This document shows, piece after piece, positions 25,891 to 34,857 of a DNA stretch of 55,738 nucleotides; position 1 is the first letter of the stretch, and every line of letters starts with the position of its first letter. A program made the position numbers and the translations under genes. The notes under the pieces were generated by a model. That model ran no database searches. It was not told where the DNA came from and worked only from the letters and a program-made list of their open reading frames with translations. Origin of the DNA: Variovorax sp. WDL1 (lineage in GTDB: Bacteria > Pseudomonadota > Gammaproteobacteria > Burkholderiales > Burkholderiaceae_C); the NCBI RefSeq assembly GCF_001541225.1, contig NZ_LMTS01000092.1, positions 1 through 55,738 of the forward strand, in the 5' to 3' direction.

Positions 25891-26422
25891 TGAGTTTTCG
25901 CTTGACCTTGTTTTGGAGGGCGATGACCTCTCGCAACTCTGGCGGATAGAGGGGGCGGAATCTGTTGCGCTCGATGTAGAAGGAGACGGGTCGTTGAATG
26001 CCCAGAGCGTGAATTCTCATGTTGACCGCTACTGAAGAGCGACCCAGTAGCGCTGAGATCTCCCGATCAGAAAACACGGGGGCGAGCTCATGCAACATGA
26101 CAATCTCCTCAGCGGTCCATGGAGGCATGCGTGTTGCTGTAACGCCCAGCTTGCTTCGCTGCCTTGCCACACCATCGGCACTTCTGCCGATCAGGGCGCC
26201 CACTTCGGCATCCGAAAGTCCGTCCTCCTTCAGACGCAGAATCAGCGCTAGGTGCTCAGGTTTCCATGCGTTCGCAAGGAACTGGGTGGAGTAGCGGCTG
26301 CCGCAGAGAAGGGAGCAGCACCTCCCTCGACCGTCGGATGCTCGCCACTGAGGCAACCAAAATTGCTTGCCGCAAATGACGCAACTTCGCTGGACGAGGC
26401 CCGACGGGCGCGACGATTTCAT
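25826..26422 (-). CDS. Phage zinc-finger / HTH DNA-binding protein, 198 aa
   Basis: Domains in order: a treble-clef-like zinc finger (about 13-42; CVICG then RCCSLLCG supplies four cysteines), a first SANT/HTH-like repeat (about 55-95, LSDAEVGALIGRSADGVARQ), a second repeat (about 100-140, FSDREISALLGRSSVAVN), and a basic C-terminus with the phage motif RPLYPPELREVIALQNKV. It most likely binds DNA as a phage regulator or packaging/replication accessory. It is the last gene before the tRNA, 58 bases away. Confidence 0.75.
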   Translation of the reverse strand: MKSSRPSGLVQRSCVICGKQFWLPQWRASDGRGRCCSLLCGSRYSTQFLANAWKPEHLALILRLKEDGLSDAEVGALIGRSADGVARQRSKLGVTATRMPPWTAEEIVMLHELAPVFSDREISALLGRSSVAVNMRIHALGIQRPVSFYIERNRFRPLYPPELREVIALQNKVKRKLNDAENNCRSQRETVRAARRAK

Positions 26423-26480
26423 TGAGTTGTCCCGAAGCCGTCCCGGTCAGCGGGAAACATAAACAAAATCAATACCTTAC

Positions 26481-26505
26481 TGGTGCCCTCGACAGGAATC
26501 GAACC
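26481..26505. other. Putative prophage attachment core (attR side)
   Basis: The 3' T-arm and acceptor portion of the tRNA-Arg gene is the expected identity segment. The matching copy should lie at the other, unseen end of the prophage. No second copy was seen inside the window. Length of the core is a guess. Confidence 0.45.
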
Positions 26506-26555
26506 TGTATCTGAGTCTTAGGAGGACCCCGTTCTATCCATTGAACTACGAGGAC
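26481..26555 (-). tRNA. tRNA-Arg (anticodon CCT), with encoded CCA
   Basis: The minus strand folds as a complete cloverleaf: acceptor GTCCTCG / CGAGGGC (one G-U), D stem GTTC/GAAC, anticodon loop CTCCTAA giving CCT, T arm ACAGG-TTCGATT-CCTGT, and genomic CCA. It reads AGG codons. Its 3' end faces the prophage, and tRNA 3' ends are classical integration targets. Confidence 0.95.
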
Positions 26556-26588
26556 TGAGGCGGCGGCGACTTTAACAGCTCGGCGGCC

Positions 26589-29500
26589 TCAATCGTATTT
26601 CACCGTGTAGATCAGGTCGATGCCGCTTTGCTGGCCGGCCTGACCGCGCAGCGTGAGCCGGCGCGTGAGGTCGTAGAAGATGAACAGGCTGCCCAATGTG
26701 CCCGAGAGGCTGCGCTCGTAGGTCAGATAGAAGTCCTTCGACAAGCGCTTGCCCACCGTGACGGCCGAATCGCGCACGTCGCCCCCGTTGCCGGGGCCCT
26801 TGAAGCCGATCTCGTCCAGCCCGAAGCGGCTTGCGAGTCCGCCGCCGTGGCTGCCCGAGCCAAGCCGGCCCAGCAGCGCCAGCGCGGCCTGCTGCAGCAG
26901 CAGCGATTCCCCGCCGCTGGTGGCCGAGGCGCGGCCCAGCACCACCCATGACAGGGTCTCCGCGTCGGATAACACGGGCTCCGAATACAGGCGCACACGC
27001 GGCGATTGCGCGCTGCCGGTGATCTGCACGCCGGCACGCTGCGAGATATTGGGCCGTATGGCGAGGATGTCGAGTGCCGGATTGTCGTAGGGGCCATTGA
27101 AGCGGGCGATTCCGGTTTCGACATCCAGCCGCTGGCCGTAGGCGCGGTACTGGCCTTTGACGGTGCGCACCTCGCCGGTGATGCGCGGCGGCGCGTTCAG
27201 CGCGGTGCTGCGGATCTCGAGCTTGCCTTCCAGCCGCGTCGTCAGCCCGCGTCCCTGCACCGCGAAATCCTCACCGAGGTCGAGCCCCACGGCGATGTCC
27301 GGGGGCTTCGCGGTCTGCGCCTTGGCGGCCTGCGCGTCCTCGCTGACCGTGCGGCGCTGCGCGGCCTCGGCCGCCTCTCGATCCCTGGCGGCCGAGCGCA
27401 CCACCACGTCGCTGCCCAGGCCGGGCGCGCTCTCGTCGGGCAGGATGATCACCGCCCGGTCGGTCTTGAGATTGCCGCGCACATTGAACTGTCCGTTATC
27501 GAGCCGCGCCTGCAGATCGCCCGAAAGCGTCACCTGGCGATCGGTGCGCACCAGCACGCGCAGCGCGCGCAGCTGGGCCTGCATGGCCATGCGGATGCCA
27601 GTACCGCTGGCCGGTGCCGCGCCCCAGCTCAGCTCCCCGCGCGCCGACAGCGTGCCGCCGCCGCTGGCGGCCTCGCTGGCCGCGGTGCTGAGGTTGCCGC
27701 TCTGCCCCGGGATGCGGGTGCTGCTGCCGGCGCCGCCCTTGAGGGTGAATTCCGTGATCTCGATGCGCTCGCCGCTCAGCGACGCACGCAGGCGCCCGTC
27801 GCGCAGGTCCAGCCCTTCGACCAGCGCACGCAGCGCGAGCTGGTCGGCGGACAGCGTGCCGTTCCAGCGCGGCAGAGCGCGGTTGCCCGAGAGCGCCGCG
27901 TCGGCCTCCAGGGTGCCCGCCACGCGCCAGCCAGGGGGCGCCAGCATCGACCAGACACCGAGATTGGGCAGCCGCGCCGTCACCCGTCCTGCGAGCGGAG
28001 CGTCCGGCGCCCATTGCCAGCCGCCGGCGCGCTGCAGCACGAGCGTGCTGGCCTCGGCGCGGATCTGGCCGGCGCGTTCGCTGTCCCAGGTCAGGTTGGC
28101 CCGCACGGTGTTGCCTTCGGCGTCGAGGCCCAGTTCGGCTTGGCGCAGGCCGGCGGGCGTGCTGGGGCCTTCCGCCGCCGCATTCATCTTGCGCTCGCTC
28201 GCGGCGCCAGTGCCACGGCTTTCGATGCGCGTGACCAGCGCGGCCTCGCCGGCCTGCACGCGAATGTCGCCGCTGGCGCGCGCGAGCCGGGCGCGGGCGC
28301 GCAGCGTGTCGCCAGCGTCGATGTCCCAGTCGCCGTCGAACAGCAGGTCGCCGCTGATGCCCATCTCGGCCAACGTTGCGCTGCCGCCCGCCGCCTCGGC
28401 CCAGGCCATCGGCAGGCCTCGCAAGCGGCCCTGCGAACGCAGCCGGAAGGCCCGGTCAGGCGCGGCGCCGGTGTGGCTGTAGCGCAGCGGTTCCCAGTCG
28501 ATGCGCACGGTCCCCGGCGCCGGGCCCCGCAGCGTGGCGCTGGCGGCCGAAGCCTCCACCTCGAGGTGGCCGGCGTCGTCGCTCTTCAGGGCGATGTCGA
28601 GCGCGCGTTCCAGCTCCAGCGTCCACGGTCCGGGACGCTGGCTGTCCTGCGCCTGCAGGGTCAGGGTGGCGATCGAGGCACGCCATTGGTTCGCACGTTC
28701 CAGGCCGCCGCTGGCGCGCGCGTCGAGGATGAGCTTCCGAGTGCCGCTACCGGCTTCGCCCTTGAGTGCCAAGGTGGCCTGGGCGAGGCTGCCGGCCAGC
28801 TCGGCCCGCAGGTCGCGCAGCTGGATCTCCCTCGCCGGGGCCGGGTCGTTGCCAGGCGGTGGCAGCCGTAGCGCCAGGCGAGGCGCCGAGAGCGTGGCCT
28901 CGAGGGTCGGCTCGGCGCTGCCGCGGGGCGCCGGCGTGCTCCCGTTCTGCAGCCGACGCTGCACTGCCTGCCAGCCGCCTTTCCACGACGCGTCGAGCTG
29001 GGCACTGCCTTGTGCGCTGCTGCCCGCGAACACAGCCGAGAGTTCAGGCAGGCTCTCCACCCAGCGTTGCAGGGTGGCTGCCTCGTCGACGCGGGCCCGG
29101 AACTCGCCGCCGCCGCTGGCCGGTCCGATGCGGCCCTGCAGTTGTGCGCTGCCGCCCGGCACCACGAGCTTCAGGTCGCCGTTGCCGGCCTGCTCGGCGA
29201 CGCGCACCTGCAGCTTGCCTTCGAGGCTCGCATTGGCCGCGTCGATGCGCAGCGTGCGCAGGTCCAGCACCTCGGATTGCCACTGGCCGCGGGCCAACGC
29301 GCGGTCGAGCCGCAGGCCCTGCAGCGCCTTGCTGCCGGCACCGCCGTTGGTCTGCAGCGCGAGATCGAAGAGCAGCGCCTCGCCGCGCTGCTCGGCGCTG
29401 ACATTGCCGCTCACCGGCGCCCCGGCCAGCTCGCTGTGCAGCGCGCCGGGCCGTACGCCGTGAACCCGAGCGCGGGCCTGCCAAGGCAAAGGCGACGGGC

Positions 29501-30638
29501 TCCATTGGCCTTGGGCCTCGATGCGGCCGCTGCCGGCGCGCACCGTGGCCTCGGGCAAGGTCCAGGTGCTGCCGTCGAAGCTGGCACGGACCTGGACCTG
29601 CTCGACAGGGAGCCGGCCTCTGTCCCACGGGCCGGGCTTCGCGTTGCGGATGTCGGCGCGGGCCTGCCACACCGTGCTGCCGGTGGGCGCGCTGCTGTCG
29701 GGGCCGGCTTCGATTTCGCCACTCAGCAGCGTGCTCGGCGCTTCGGGCCAAAGGAGAGCCACATCGAGGTTCTGCAGCTGCGCCCGGGCGTCGATCACCG
29801 GCTGCGGCTGCCACGGCGCAATGTTGGCCTGCAGCTGCGCCTCCATTGGCGTTGCGGTTCCGGAATCGGCGGGCTTGATCTGGGCCGCCACGGCCAGCCG
29901 GGCATCGGCGGTGGCGAGCGTGCCCTTGGCGGTGGCCTCGGCCAGCACCTCTATGTCTCGGCCTTCGGCCAGCGGCGCGCGCACGCGGCCCTCGAGCGCA
30001 GCATCGAGAGCCATCGGCGCCGGGCCTTGCAGCGTGACGCGCGCGCCGTAGTGGCCCTCGGCGATGTCCACGCCCTGGACCACGAGCCGGTGTTCGTTGC
30101 CGGCATAGCGATAGCTGCCTGCCAGTTGGTTCGCCCGAAGCGCAGGTGGGCCGGCCCAGCGCAGCGTGTCGATGCGAAACGGAAGCTCGACATCCACCGG
30201 CAGCACGATCGGCGCCAAGGGCTCCGGCGGCTTGTCTTCCACCGGTCCGCGGTGCTCGATCAGCACTTGCGCAGCATGCAACTCGCCGAGCTGAACCTTG
30301 CGCTTGAGCAGGGGCGCCAACTGCCATCCGATGGTGGCCTCGTGCACTTCCACCGCCAGGCTTTCGCTCTGCCAACGCAGCCAGCCGATGCGGCCGCCGG
30401 TGCGCAGCGAGCCGCTGACCTCGCGGCTCTCCAGGGTCTGGCCCGCCGGCAGGTAACGCGCCGCCCGCGCCAGCGCGAAGGCCAGCGATTGGTTCGACCC
30501 CAGCCACCACCAGGCGCCAGCCGTGAGCACGCCTGCCAGCAGGATCAGGGCAAGCAGGCTCCACGCCACGGCGCGCACGACTCGCCGGCCGCGCGAGCGC
30601 GCGAGCGGAGGGGAGGAGGTCTGCGTGTCCAGCTCCAT
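26589..30638 (-). CDS. tamB: Translocation and assembly module inner-membrane component TamB, 1349 aa
   Basis: A single N-terminal membrane helix (about residues 23-48, VAWSLLALILLAGVLTAGAW) anchors a very long beta-rich AsmA/TamB-type domain that spans the periplasm as a hydrophobic groove. The C-terminal 300 residues contain the conserved TamB domain (VKGQYRAYGQRLDVETGIARF, then ISQRAGVQITGSAQSPRVRL) and end in a short strand. TamB works with TamA in outer-membrane protein insertion and in phospholipid transfer to the outer membrane. I start at 30638, two bases after the tamA stop; the longer upstream frame is tamA antisense. Length is typical. Confidence 0.93.
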   Translation of the reverse strand: MELDTQTSSPPLARSRGRRVVRAVAWSLLALILLAGVLTAGAWWWLGSNQSLAFALARAARYLPAGQTLESREVSGSLRTGGRIGWLRWQSESLAVEVHEATIGWQLAPLLKRKVQLGELHAAQVLIEHRGPVEDKPPEPLAPIVLPVDVELPFRIDTLRWAGPPALRANQLAGSYRYAGNEHRLVVQGVDIAEGHYGARVTLQGPAPMALDAALEGRVRAPLAEGRDIEVLAEATAKGTLATADARLAVAAQIKPADSGTATPMEAQLQANIAPWQPQPVIDARAQLQNLDVALLWPEAPSTLLSGEIEAGPDSSAPTGSTVWQARADIRNAKPGPWDRGRLPVEQVQVRASFDGSTWTLPEATVRAGSGRIEAQGQWSPSPLPWQARARVHGVRPGALHSELAGAPVSGNVSAEQRGEALLFDLALQTNGGAGSKALQGLRLDRALARGQWQSEVLDLRTLRIDAANASLEGKLQVRVAEQAGNGDLKLVVPGGSAQLQGRIGPASGGGEFRARVDEAATLQRWVESLPELSAVFAGSSAQGSAQLDASWKGGWQAVQRRLQNGSTPAPRGSAEPTLEATLSAPRLALRLPPPGNDPAPAREIQLRDLRAELAGSLAQATLALKGEAGSGTRKLILDARASGGLERANQWRASIATLTLQAQDSQRPGPWTLELERALDIALKSDDAGHLEVEASAASATLRGPAPGTVRIDWEPLRYSHTGAAPDRAFRLRSQGRLRGLPMAWAEAAGGSATLAEMGISGDLLFDGDWDIDAGDTLRARARLARASGDIRVQAGEAALVTRIESRGTGAASERKMNAAAEGPSTPAGLRQAELGLDAEGNTVRANLTWDSERAGQIRAEASTLVLQRAGGWQWAPDAPLAGRVTARLPNLGVWSMLAPPGWRVAGTLEADAALSGNRALPRWNGTLSADQLALRALVEGLDLRDGRLRASLSGERIEITEFTLKGGAGSSTRIPGQSGNLSTAASEAASGGGTLSARGELSWGAAPASGTGIRMAMQAQLRALRVLVRTDRQVTLSGDLQARLDNGQFNVRGNLKTDRAVIILPDESAPGLGSDVVVRSAARDREAAEAAQRRTVSEDAQAAKAQTAKPPDIAVGLDLGEDFAVQGRGLTTRLEGKLEIRSTALNAPPRITGEVRTVKGQYRAYGQRLDVETGIARFNGPYDNPALDILAIRPNISQRAGVQITGSAQSPRVRLYSEPVLSDAETLSWVVLGRASATSGGESLLLQQAALALLGRLGSGSHGGGLASRFGLDEIGFKGPGNGGDVRDSAVTVGKRLSKDFYLTYERSLSGTLGSLFIFYDLTRRLTLRGQAGQQSGIDLIYTVKYD

Positions 30639-30640
30639 GT

Positions 30641-32536
30641 TCAGAACGTAAAGCCCAGCCGCAGGTGGAGCCTGAACTTCTTCGTGTCGACGCCATAGGC
30701 CACGTCGGCCTGCACCGGACCCACCGGGCTGCGCCAGCGCGCGCCCACGCCGATGCCGACCTTGGTCTTGAGATCGCCAGGCCGGTCGGCGACCGCGCCT
30801 GCATCGATGAAGACCGCGCTCTCCCACTCCGTCAGCTTGCCTCGATAGACGAAGGGCCGCTGCCACTCGACGCTCGCCACCGTCATGTAGCGGCCGACGA
30901 TGATCTGGCCGTCGCTGCGCTCGGTGCCGATCTGGCGATAGCCGTAGCCGCGCACCGTGGTGTCGCCGCCGGTCAGGAACATCAGGGTGGCCGGGATTTG
31001 CGCGCTCTGCCTGGCGGTCAAGGCGCCTGCCTCCGCGCGCAATTGGAGGCGGCTGCTGCGCGCTGCACTGGCACTGTCGCCCGTCGCGCCCCAGTCCAGC
31101 GGCACGATGCCGAGCCAGCGGCCGTAGATGCGCGTGAAGGGCAGGTGCTCGCCCGTCAGGGTGTAGCCGGCGCCGAGCTCCAGCGCCAGCCCGTGGCCGC
31201 GCGTCGGCACTCCCGGGTCGTCGAAGTAGCGCCCGGTCCAGCCCCAATTCACCGACAGTGCCGAGGCCGAGGGTGGGGCGTTGATCCCGCGGTTCTTCGC
31301 GTAGTCATACTGCAGGAAGTAGGTGTAGTCGATGTGGTCGCTCGACTTGGCCAGGCCGCCGCGCAGCCGTCCGCTGTCGACCTCGTAGCTGCCGGAGGTC
31401 TCGCTCTTGAGTTGGCCTGCGCCGAACCGGCGCCAGCCCTTGTCGTCGGGCACGGCGTTCCACTCGGTGCCCAGTGACCTGGTTTCGCGGTCGACCGACA
31501 GCTTGGAGACGGCACGCCAGCCCAGCAGGGGCATGCGGTTGTGGATGTGGTCCAGCGACACCCGCGGCCCGCTGTCGGTCGTGAAGCCGGCCCCCAGCAC
31601 CACCTTCTGCAGCGGCGCCTCGCGCACCTGGGCGATCACGGGCGCCCAGAGGGGGTTGTTGCCGTCGGTGTCGAGCGTCAGGAAGACCGAGTCGTAGTAG
31701 CCACTGCTGGCCAGGCGCTGCTGCGCATCGAGCAGCTTCTGCTGGTCGTAGTCGCTGCCGGTGGGCACGCGCGCGATGCGACGCGCGGCGTCGGCGTCGT
31801 AGCGCTCGTTGCCGCGCACCTCCATCGGACCGAAGCGGTAGGCAGGGCCCGAGCGGTAGTCGACGCGCAGGCTGGCCTCGCCGCGATCTGCGTCGATCTC
31901 CGCGCGGCTCAGCGCCACGCTGCCGGTCGGGAAGCGCTTGGCCGTCAGGCTGCGCAGCGCGGCAGATTTGGCGTTGTCCCAGCCGATCTGGGTGAAGGTC
32001 TGTCCCGCGCGCAAAGGCCAGTCGTTGCGGATTGCCTCGCGCTGGGCCGCAGCGGTGGCATCGGCTGCGATCGCTCCGCTGAAGTCGATCTGCACCTGGC
32101 GCACCCGCGTGGGCTCGCCCGGATCGACCTTGATGCGCACCTCGCGCGGCGTCTTGGCTGCGGGCGTTTCGTTCAGCTCCAGCGTGAGTGCGGGCGCGAA
32201 ATAGCCCAGGGTCGCGAGCAGCTCGCGCGCATTGCCTTCGGCAGCCACCATGAGGCGCGAGAGCTCGGTGGCACCCAGGTCGTCGATCTGGCGATAGCGC
32301 TGGATTTCGAGGTGGCGCTCGAGGTACTCGCGCACTGCGTCGGGCGCCTGCACCGCGACGCTGAAGGCCTCGCGCGTGCCGGCCGGCTTGTCGCCGCTCA
32401 CGGGCCGGGCGCTCGCGGCGGACTCAGCCGGCTCGCTCTTCGGCAGCAGGCTGCAGCCCTGCAGCAGCAGAAGTAGGCCTGCACAAAAAAACGCCGGCAT
32501 CCACGCCGGCGCGAGTGACCCAAACACCCTGAGCAT
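30641..32536 (-). CDS. tamA: Outer-membrane assembly factor TamA (Omp85 family), 631 aa
   Basis: N-terminal signal region with a lipobox-like LLQGC (Cys28), three periplasmic POTRA repeats (about 55-330, with TRVRQVQIDFSGAIA and YRFGPMEVRGNERYD), then a 16-strand Omp85 barrel. The barrel carries GGDTTVRGYGYRQIG, the family VRGY motif, and ends in a terminal Phe (RLGFTF), the usual outer-membrane signature. It is the outer-membrane partner of TamB, encoded right behind it. The possible lipid anchor on a barrel protein is a notable detail. It would be processed by signal peptidase II if real. Confidence 0.93.
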   Translation of the reverse strand: MLRVFGSLAPAWMPAFFCAGLLLLLQGCSLLPKSEPAESAASARPVSGDKPAGTREAFSVAVQAPDAVREYLERHLEIQRYRQIDDLGATELSRLMVAAEGNARELLATLGYFAPALTLELNETPAAKTPREVRIKVDPGEPTRVRQVQIDFSGAIAADATAAAQREAIRNDWPLRAGQTFTQIGWDNAKSAALRSLTAKRFPTGSVALSRAEIDADRGEASLRVDYRSGPAYRFGPMEVRGNERYDADAARRIARVPTGSDYDQQKLLDAQQRLASSGYYDSVFLTLDTDGNNPLWAPVIAQVREAPLQKVVLGAGFTTDSGPRVSLDHIHNRMPLLGWRAVSKLSVDRETRSLGTEWNAVPDDKGWRRFGAGQLKSETSGSYEVDSGRLRGGLAKSSDHIDYTYFLQYDYAKNRGINAPPSASALSVNWGWTGRYFDDPGVPTRGHGLALELGAGYTLTGEHLPFTRIYGRWLGIVPLDWGATGDSASAARSSRLQLRAEAGALTARQSAQIPATLMFLTGGDTTVRGYGYRQIGTERSDGQIIVGRYMTVASVEWQRPFVYRGKLTEWESAVFIDAGAVADRPGDLKTKVGIGVGARWRSPVGPVQADVAYGVDTKKFRLHLRLGFTF

Positions 32537-32596
32537 GCGGCCATTCTGACAGCATGCCCGGCGCGGGCGCCGTAGGCGGGAGCCGCGGCCTGCCGT

Positions 32597-33514
32597 TCAA
32601 GCGCGGCCGGTGACCTTCCGTGCCAGCAGCCAGACCACCGGCGGTGTGAGCATGCGCGCGACCGCCTTCGCCCGGTCCACGCGATGCGTCTTCATGAAGA
32701 CCGACGCCGATTCATCGCCGTGCTGCTTGCCGGCCAGCGGGCTGCTGTAGTAGTAGGCGGCGACCGAGCGGCGCGGGCGGCCGTCCGGCGCCTGTAGCGG
32801 CTTTGTGTGCCCGTGGTAGCTGATCGGGCCATGCGGCAGCAGGATGGTGCGGCCGAATTCAGGCTGCACGGTGCTGACGCAGCGGTCGTTCTTCTTGTCC
32901 CAGAGCTCCAGGCCGGAGCCCCAGTCCGGGCTCCATCCCTTGTTGAGATAGGTGATGAAGACCATCTCGTTCTTCAGCCCGAGGTGGCGGTGGCGATTGA
33001 AGTCGCGATGCACGGCAAAGGTCGCGCCGGTGCGGCTTTCGTGCAGCCCGCCGCCGAACAGCTTGGGGTCGGGCAGCAGGTAGGGCACTCCGGTCAGCGA
33101 GGAAAGCCAGTCGATGAACCAGCCGGAATGGACCGTGTCGAAGTAAAGCTGTGTTGCCGGGCCGAGCGCCGGACCGAGCACTGAACGGCGGGTGGATTCG
33201 TAGCGGCTCTTGACCTCCGTCCAGGAGGTTCCGGGCTGGGCATCGAATTCCTCGGCCACCAGTTCCAGCAGCTTCGGGTTGAACAAGTTCTCCAGCACCA
33301 GGTGCGGGAAGGGGGAGGCGGCCATCAAAGCATTGCGAAGCCGATCCCGCTGTGCCGCCGAGAACAGGGAACGATCGACGAGCTCCGTCCGCGGCAGGCG
33401 CACGCCGCGGATGCTCACGTAGTCGTCGGGCGGGAATAGCGCCTCCGGTGCCGCCGGCGGCAGCGTTTGCTCAAGAACGGGCGCCTCGAGCGGCAGCGAA
33501 AGTACGGCAGACAT
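32597..33514 (-). CDS. 2-oxoglutarate/Fe(II) oxygenase, prolyl-4-hydroxylase-like, 305 aa
   Basis: Double-stranded beta-helix enzyme with iron ligands His169 and Asp171 (FAVHRDFNRH), distal His234 (SYHGH) and a 2-oxoglutarate-binding Arg near 248 (RPRRSVAAYYY). It resembles prolyl hydroxylase-type family members used on small molecules or surface structures rather than collagen. Substrate cannot be told from sequence. No signal peptide, so cytoplasmic. TTGGAGGTG precedes the ATG. It stands alone between tamA and the VWA operon. It is unrelated in sequence to the phage oxygenase at 12,508. Confidence 0.82.
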   Translation of the reverse strand: MSAVLSLPLEAPVLEQTLPPAAPEALFPPDDYVSIRGVRLPRTELVDRSLFSAAQRDRLRNALMAASPFPHLVLENLFNPKLLELVAEEFDAQPGTSWTEVKSRYESTRRSVLGPALGPATQLYFDTVHSGWFIDWLSSLTGVPYLLPDPKLFGGGLHESRTGATFAVHRDFNRHRHLGLKNEMVFITYLNKGWSPDWGSGLELWDKKNDRCVSTVQPEFGRTILLPHGPISYHGHTKPLQAPDGRPRRSVAAYYYSSPLAGKQHGDESASVFMKTHRVDRAKAVARMLTPPVVWLLARKVTGRA

Positions 33515-33621
33515 GGCGCAACACCTCCAACAGGGCGCCGTGTCAACAAGGCGCCTTATTTGAATCCTTAGGTGTTAAATGTAACCCTAGGTCTCGGCGC
33601 TGTGACAACTTTTTTCGCATT

Positions 33622-33647
33622 CTTTCCGACCGTAACGGGTCGGAAAG
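33622..33647. repeat. Perfect inverted repeat after the VWA gene
   Basis: CTTTCCGACC / GGTCGGAAAG, 10 bp with a 6-base loop, 23 bases past the VWA stop codon. The T tract is on the wrong side for minus-strand transcripts, so it may be a stabilising 3' stem or a weak terminator. Confidence 0.6.
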
Positions 33648-33669
33648 GTATCCCAGGCGTCGCAGGCGC

Positions 33670-34857
33670 CTACTTGGAGAGCAGCCGCATGGCTTCTTCG
33701 AGGCCCTTGAGGGTCAGCGGGTACATGCGGTGCGATACGAGTTGTTGCATGACCGCGATACTTTGCCGGTACTGCCAGACGCCCTGCGGCTCGGGGTTGA
33801 TCCAGGCGAACTTCGGAAAGGTGTGGGTCAGCCGCTGGATCCACTCGGCGCCAGCCTCCTCGTTGTTGTATTCGACGCTGCCGCCCGGCTGCAGGATCTC
33901 GTAGGGGCTCATGGTCGCGTCGCCGACGAAGATCAGCTTGTAGTCCTTGTTGTACTTGCGAATGATGTCCCAGGTGGCGAACTTCTCGGAGAAGCGCCGC
34001 CGGTTGTTCTTCCACATGAAGTCGTAGACGCAGTTGTGAAAGTAGTAGAACTCCAGGTGCTTGAACTCGGTCTTGACTGCGGAGAACAGCTCCTCGACGC
34101 GCTGGATGTGCTCGTCCATCGTGCCCCCCACGTCCATCAGCAGCAGCACCTTCACGTTGTTGTGGCGCTCCGGCCGCATCTTGATGTCGAGGTAGCCGGC
34201 GTTGGCTGCCGTCTTGTGGATCGTCTCATCCAGGTCCAACTCGTCCTCGTGGCCTTCGCGGGCGAACTTGCGCAGTCGCCGCAGCGCGATCTTGATGTTG
34301 CGGGTGCCCAGTTCCTGGCTGTCGTCGTAGTCCTTGTAGGCGCGTTGGTCCCAGACCTTGACTGCGCTCTTGTTCTTGCCCGCGCCGCCGATGCGGATGC
34401 CCTGCGGGTTGTAGCCGCCGTGCCCGAAAGGCGAGGTGCCGCCGGTGCCGATCCACTTGTTGCCGCCCTCGTGGCGCTCCTTCTGCTCCTCGAAGCGCTT
34501 CTTGAGCGTCTCCATGAGCTCGTCCCAGCCCATCTTCTCGATCTTGGCCTTCTCCTCGGCCGTGAACTCGCGCTCCAGCGTCTTGCGCAGCCAGTCGAGC
34601 GGCACTTCCTTGGTGAAGTCCGTCACCAGCTCCACACCCTTGAAGTAGGCAGCGAAGGCTCGGTCGAACTTGTCGTAGTGCTTTTCGTCCTTCACCAGCG
34701 CGGTGCGCGAAAGATAGTAGAAGTCGTCGAGCCCGAAGGCGTCCTCCGAGTTCGGGCCGACCACGTCGGCCTGCAGCGCCTCCAGCAGGCTCAGGTATTC
34801 CTTGACCGACACCGGCAGCTTGGCCGAGCGCAGGGTGTAGAAGAAGTCGATCAGCAT
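33670..34857 (-). CDS. VWA domain protein, CoxE-like, 395 aa
   Basis: The C-terminal half is a von Willebrand A domain with the metal-site motif starting at Asp242 (LLLMDVGGTMDEH); Gly replaces the usual Ser in DxSxS, as is common in this subfamily. The N-terminal half is helical, with a conserved basic linker (NKWIGTGGTSPFGHGGYNP). These proteins pair with MoxR-type AAA+ ATPases as chaperone-like maturation factors for metal enzymes or membrane complexes. Its partner MoxR gene lies three genes upstream on the same strand; it overlaps the GNAT gene by seven bases. Confidence 0.88.
   Translation of the reverse strand: MLIDFFYTLRSAKLPVSVKEYLSLLEALQADVVGPNSEDAFGLDDFYYLSRTALVKDEKHYDKFDRAFAAYFKGVELVTDFTKEVPLDWLRKTLEREFTAEEKAKIEKMGWDELMETLKKRFEEQKERHEGGNKWIGTGGTSPFGHGGYNPQGIRIGGAGKNKSAVKVWDQRAYKDYDDSQELGTRNIKIALRRLRKFAREGHEDELDLDETIHKTAANAGYLDIKMRPERHNNVKVLLLMDVGGTMDEHIQRVEELFSAVKTEFKHLEFYYFHNCVYDFMWKNNRRRFSEKFATWDIIRKYNKDYKLIFVGDATMSPYEILQPGGSVEYNNEEAGAEWIQRLTHTFPKFAWINPEPQGVWQYRQSIAVMQQLVSHRMYPLTLKGLEEAMRLLSK

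Larger units (their letters stand above)
1..26480. mobile_element. Prophage, right-hand portion (podovirus-like)
   Basis: A nearly continuous plus-strand run from terminase and portal through scaffold, coat, adaptor, fibres and internal virion proteins to lysis genes is a tailed-phage late region. The absence of tail tube, sheath and tape-measure genes suggests a short-tailed virion. The right boundary is inferred from the intact tRNA-Arg whose 3' end faces the phage genes. The left boundary, integrase, repressor and replication genes are outside the window. Whether the prophage is inducible cannot be told, but the structural frames are open and show no decay. Confidence 0.88.

Noticed and set aside
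33622..33647. Inverted repeat read as an intrinsic terminator
   Set aside because: The T tract is on the wrong side for the gene that ends there; kept only as an inverted repeat.
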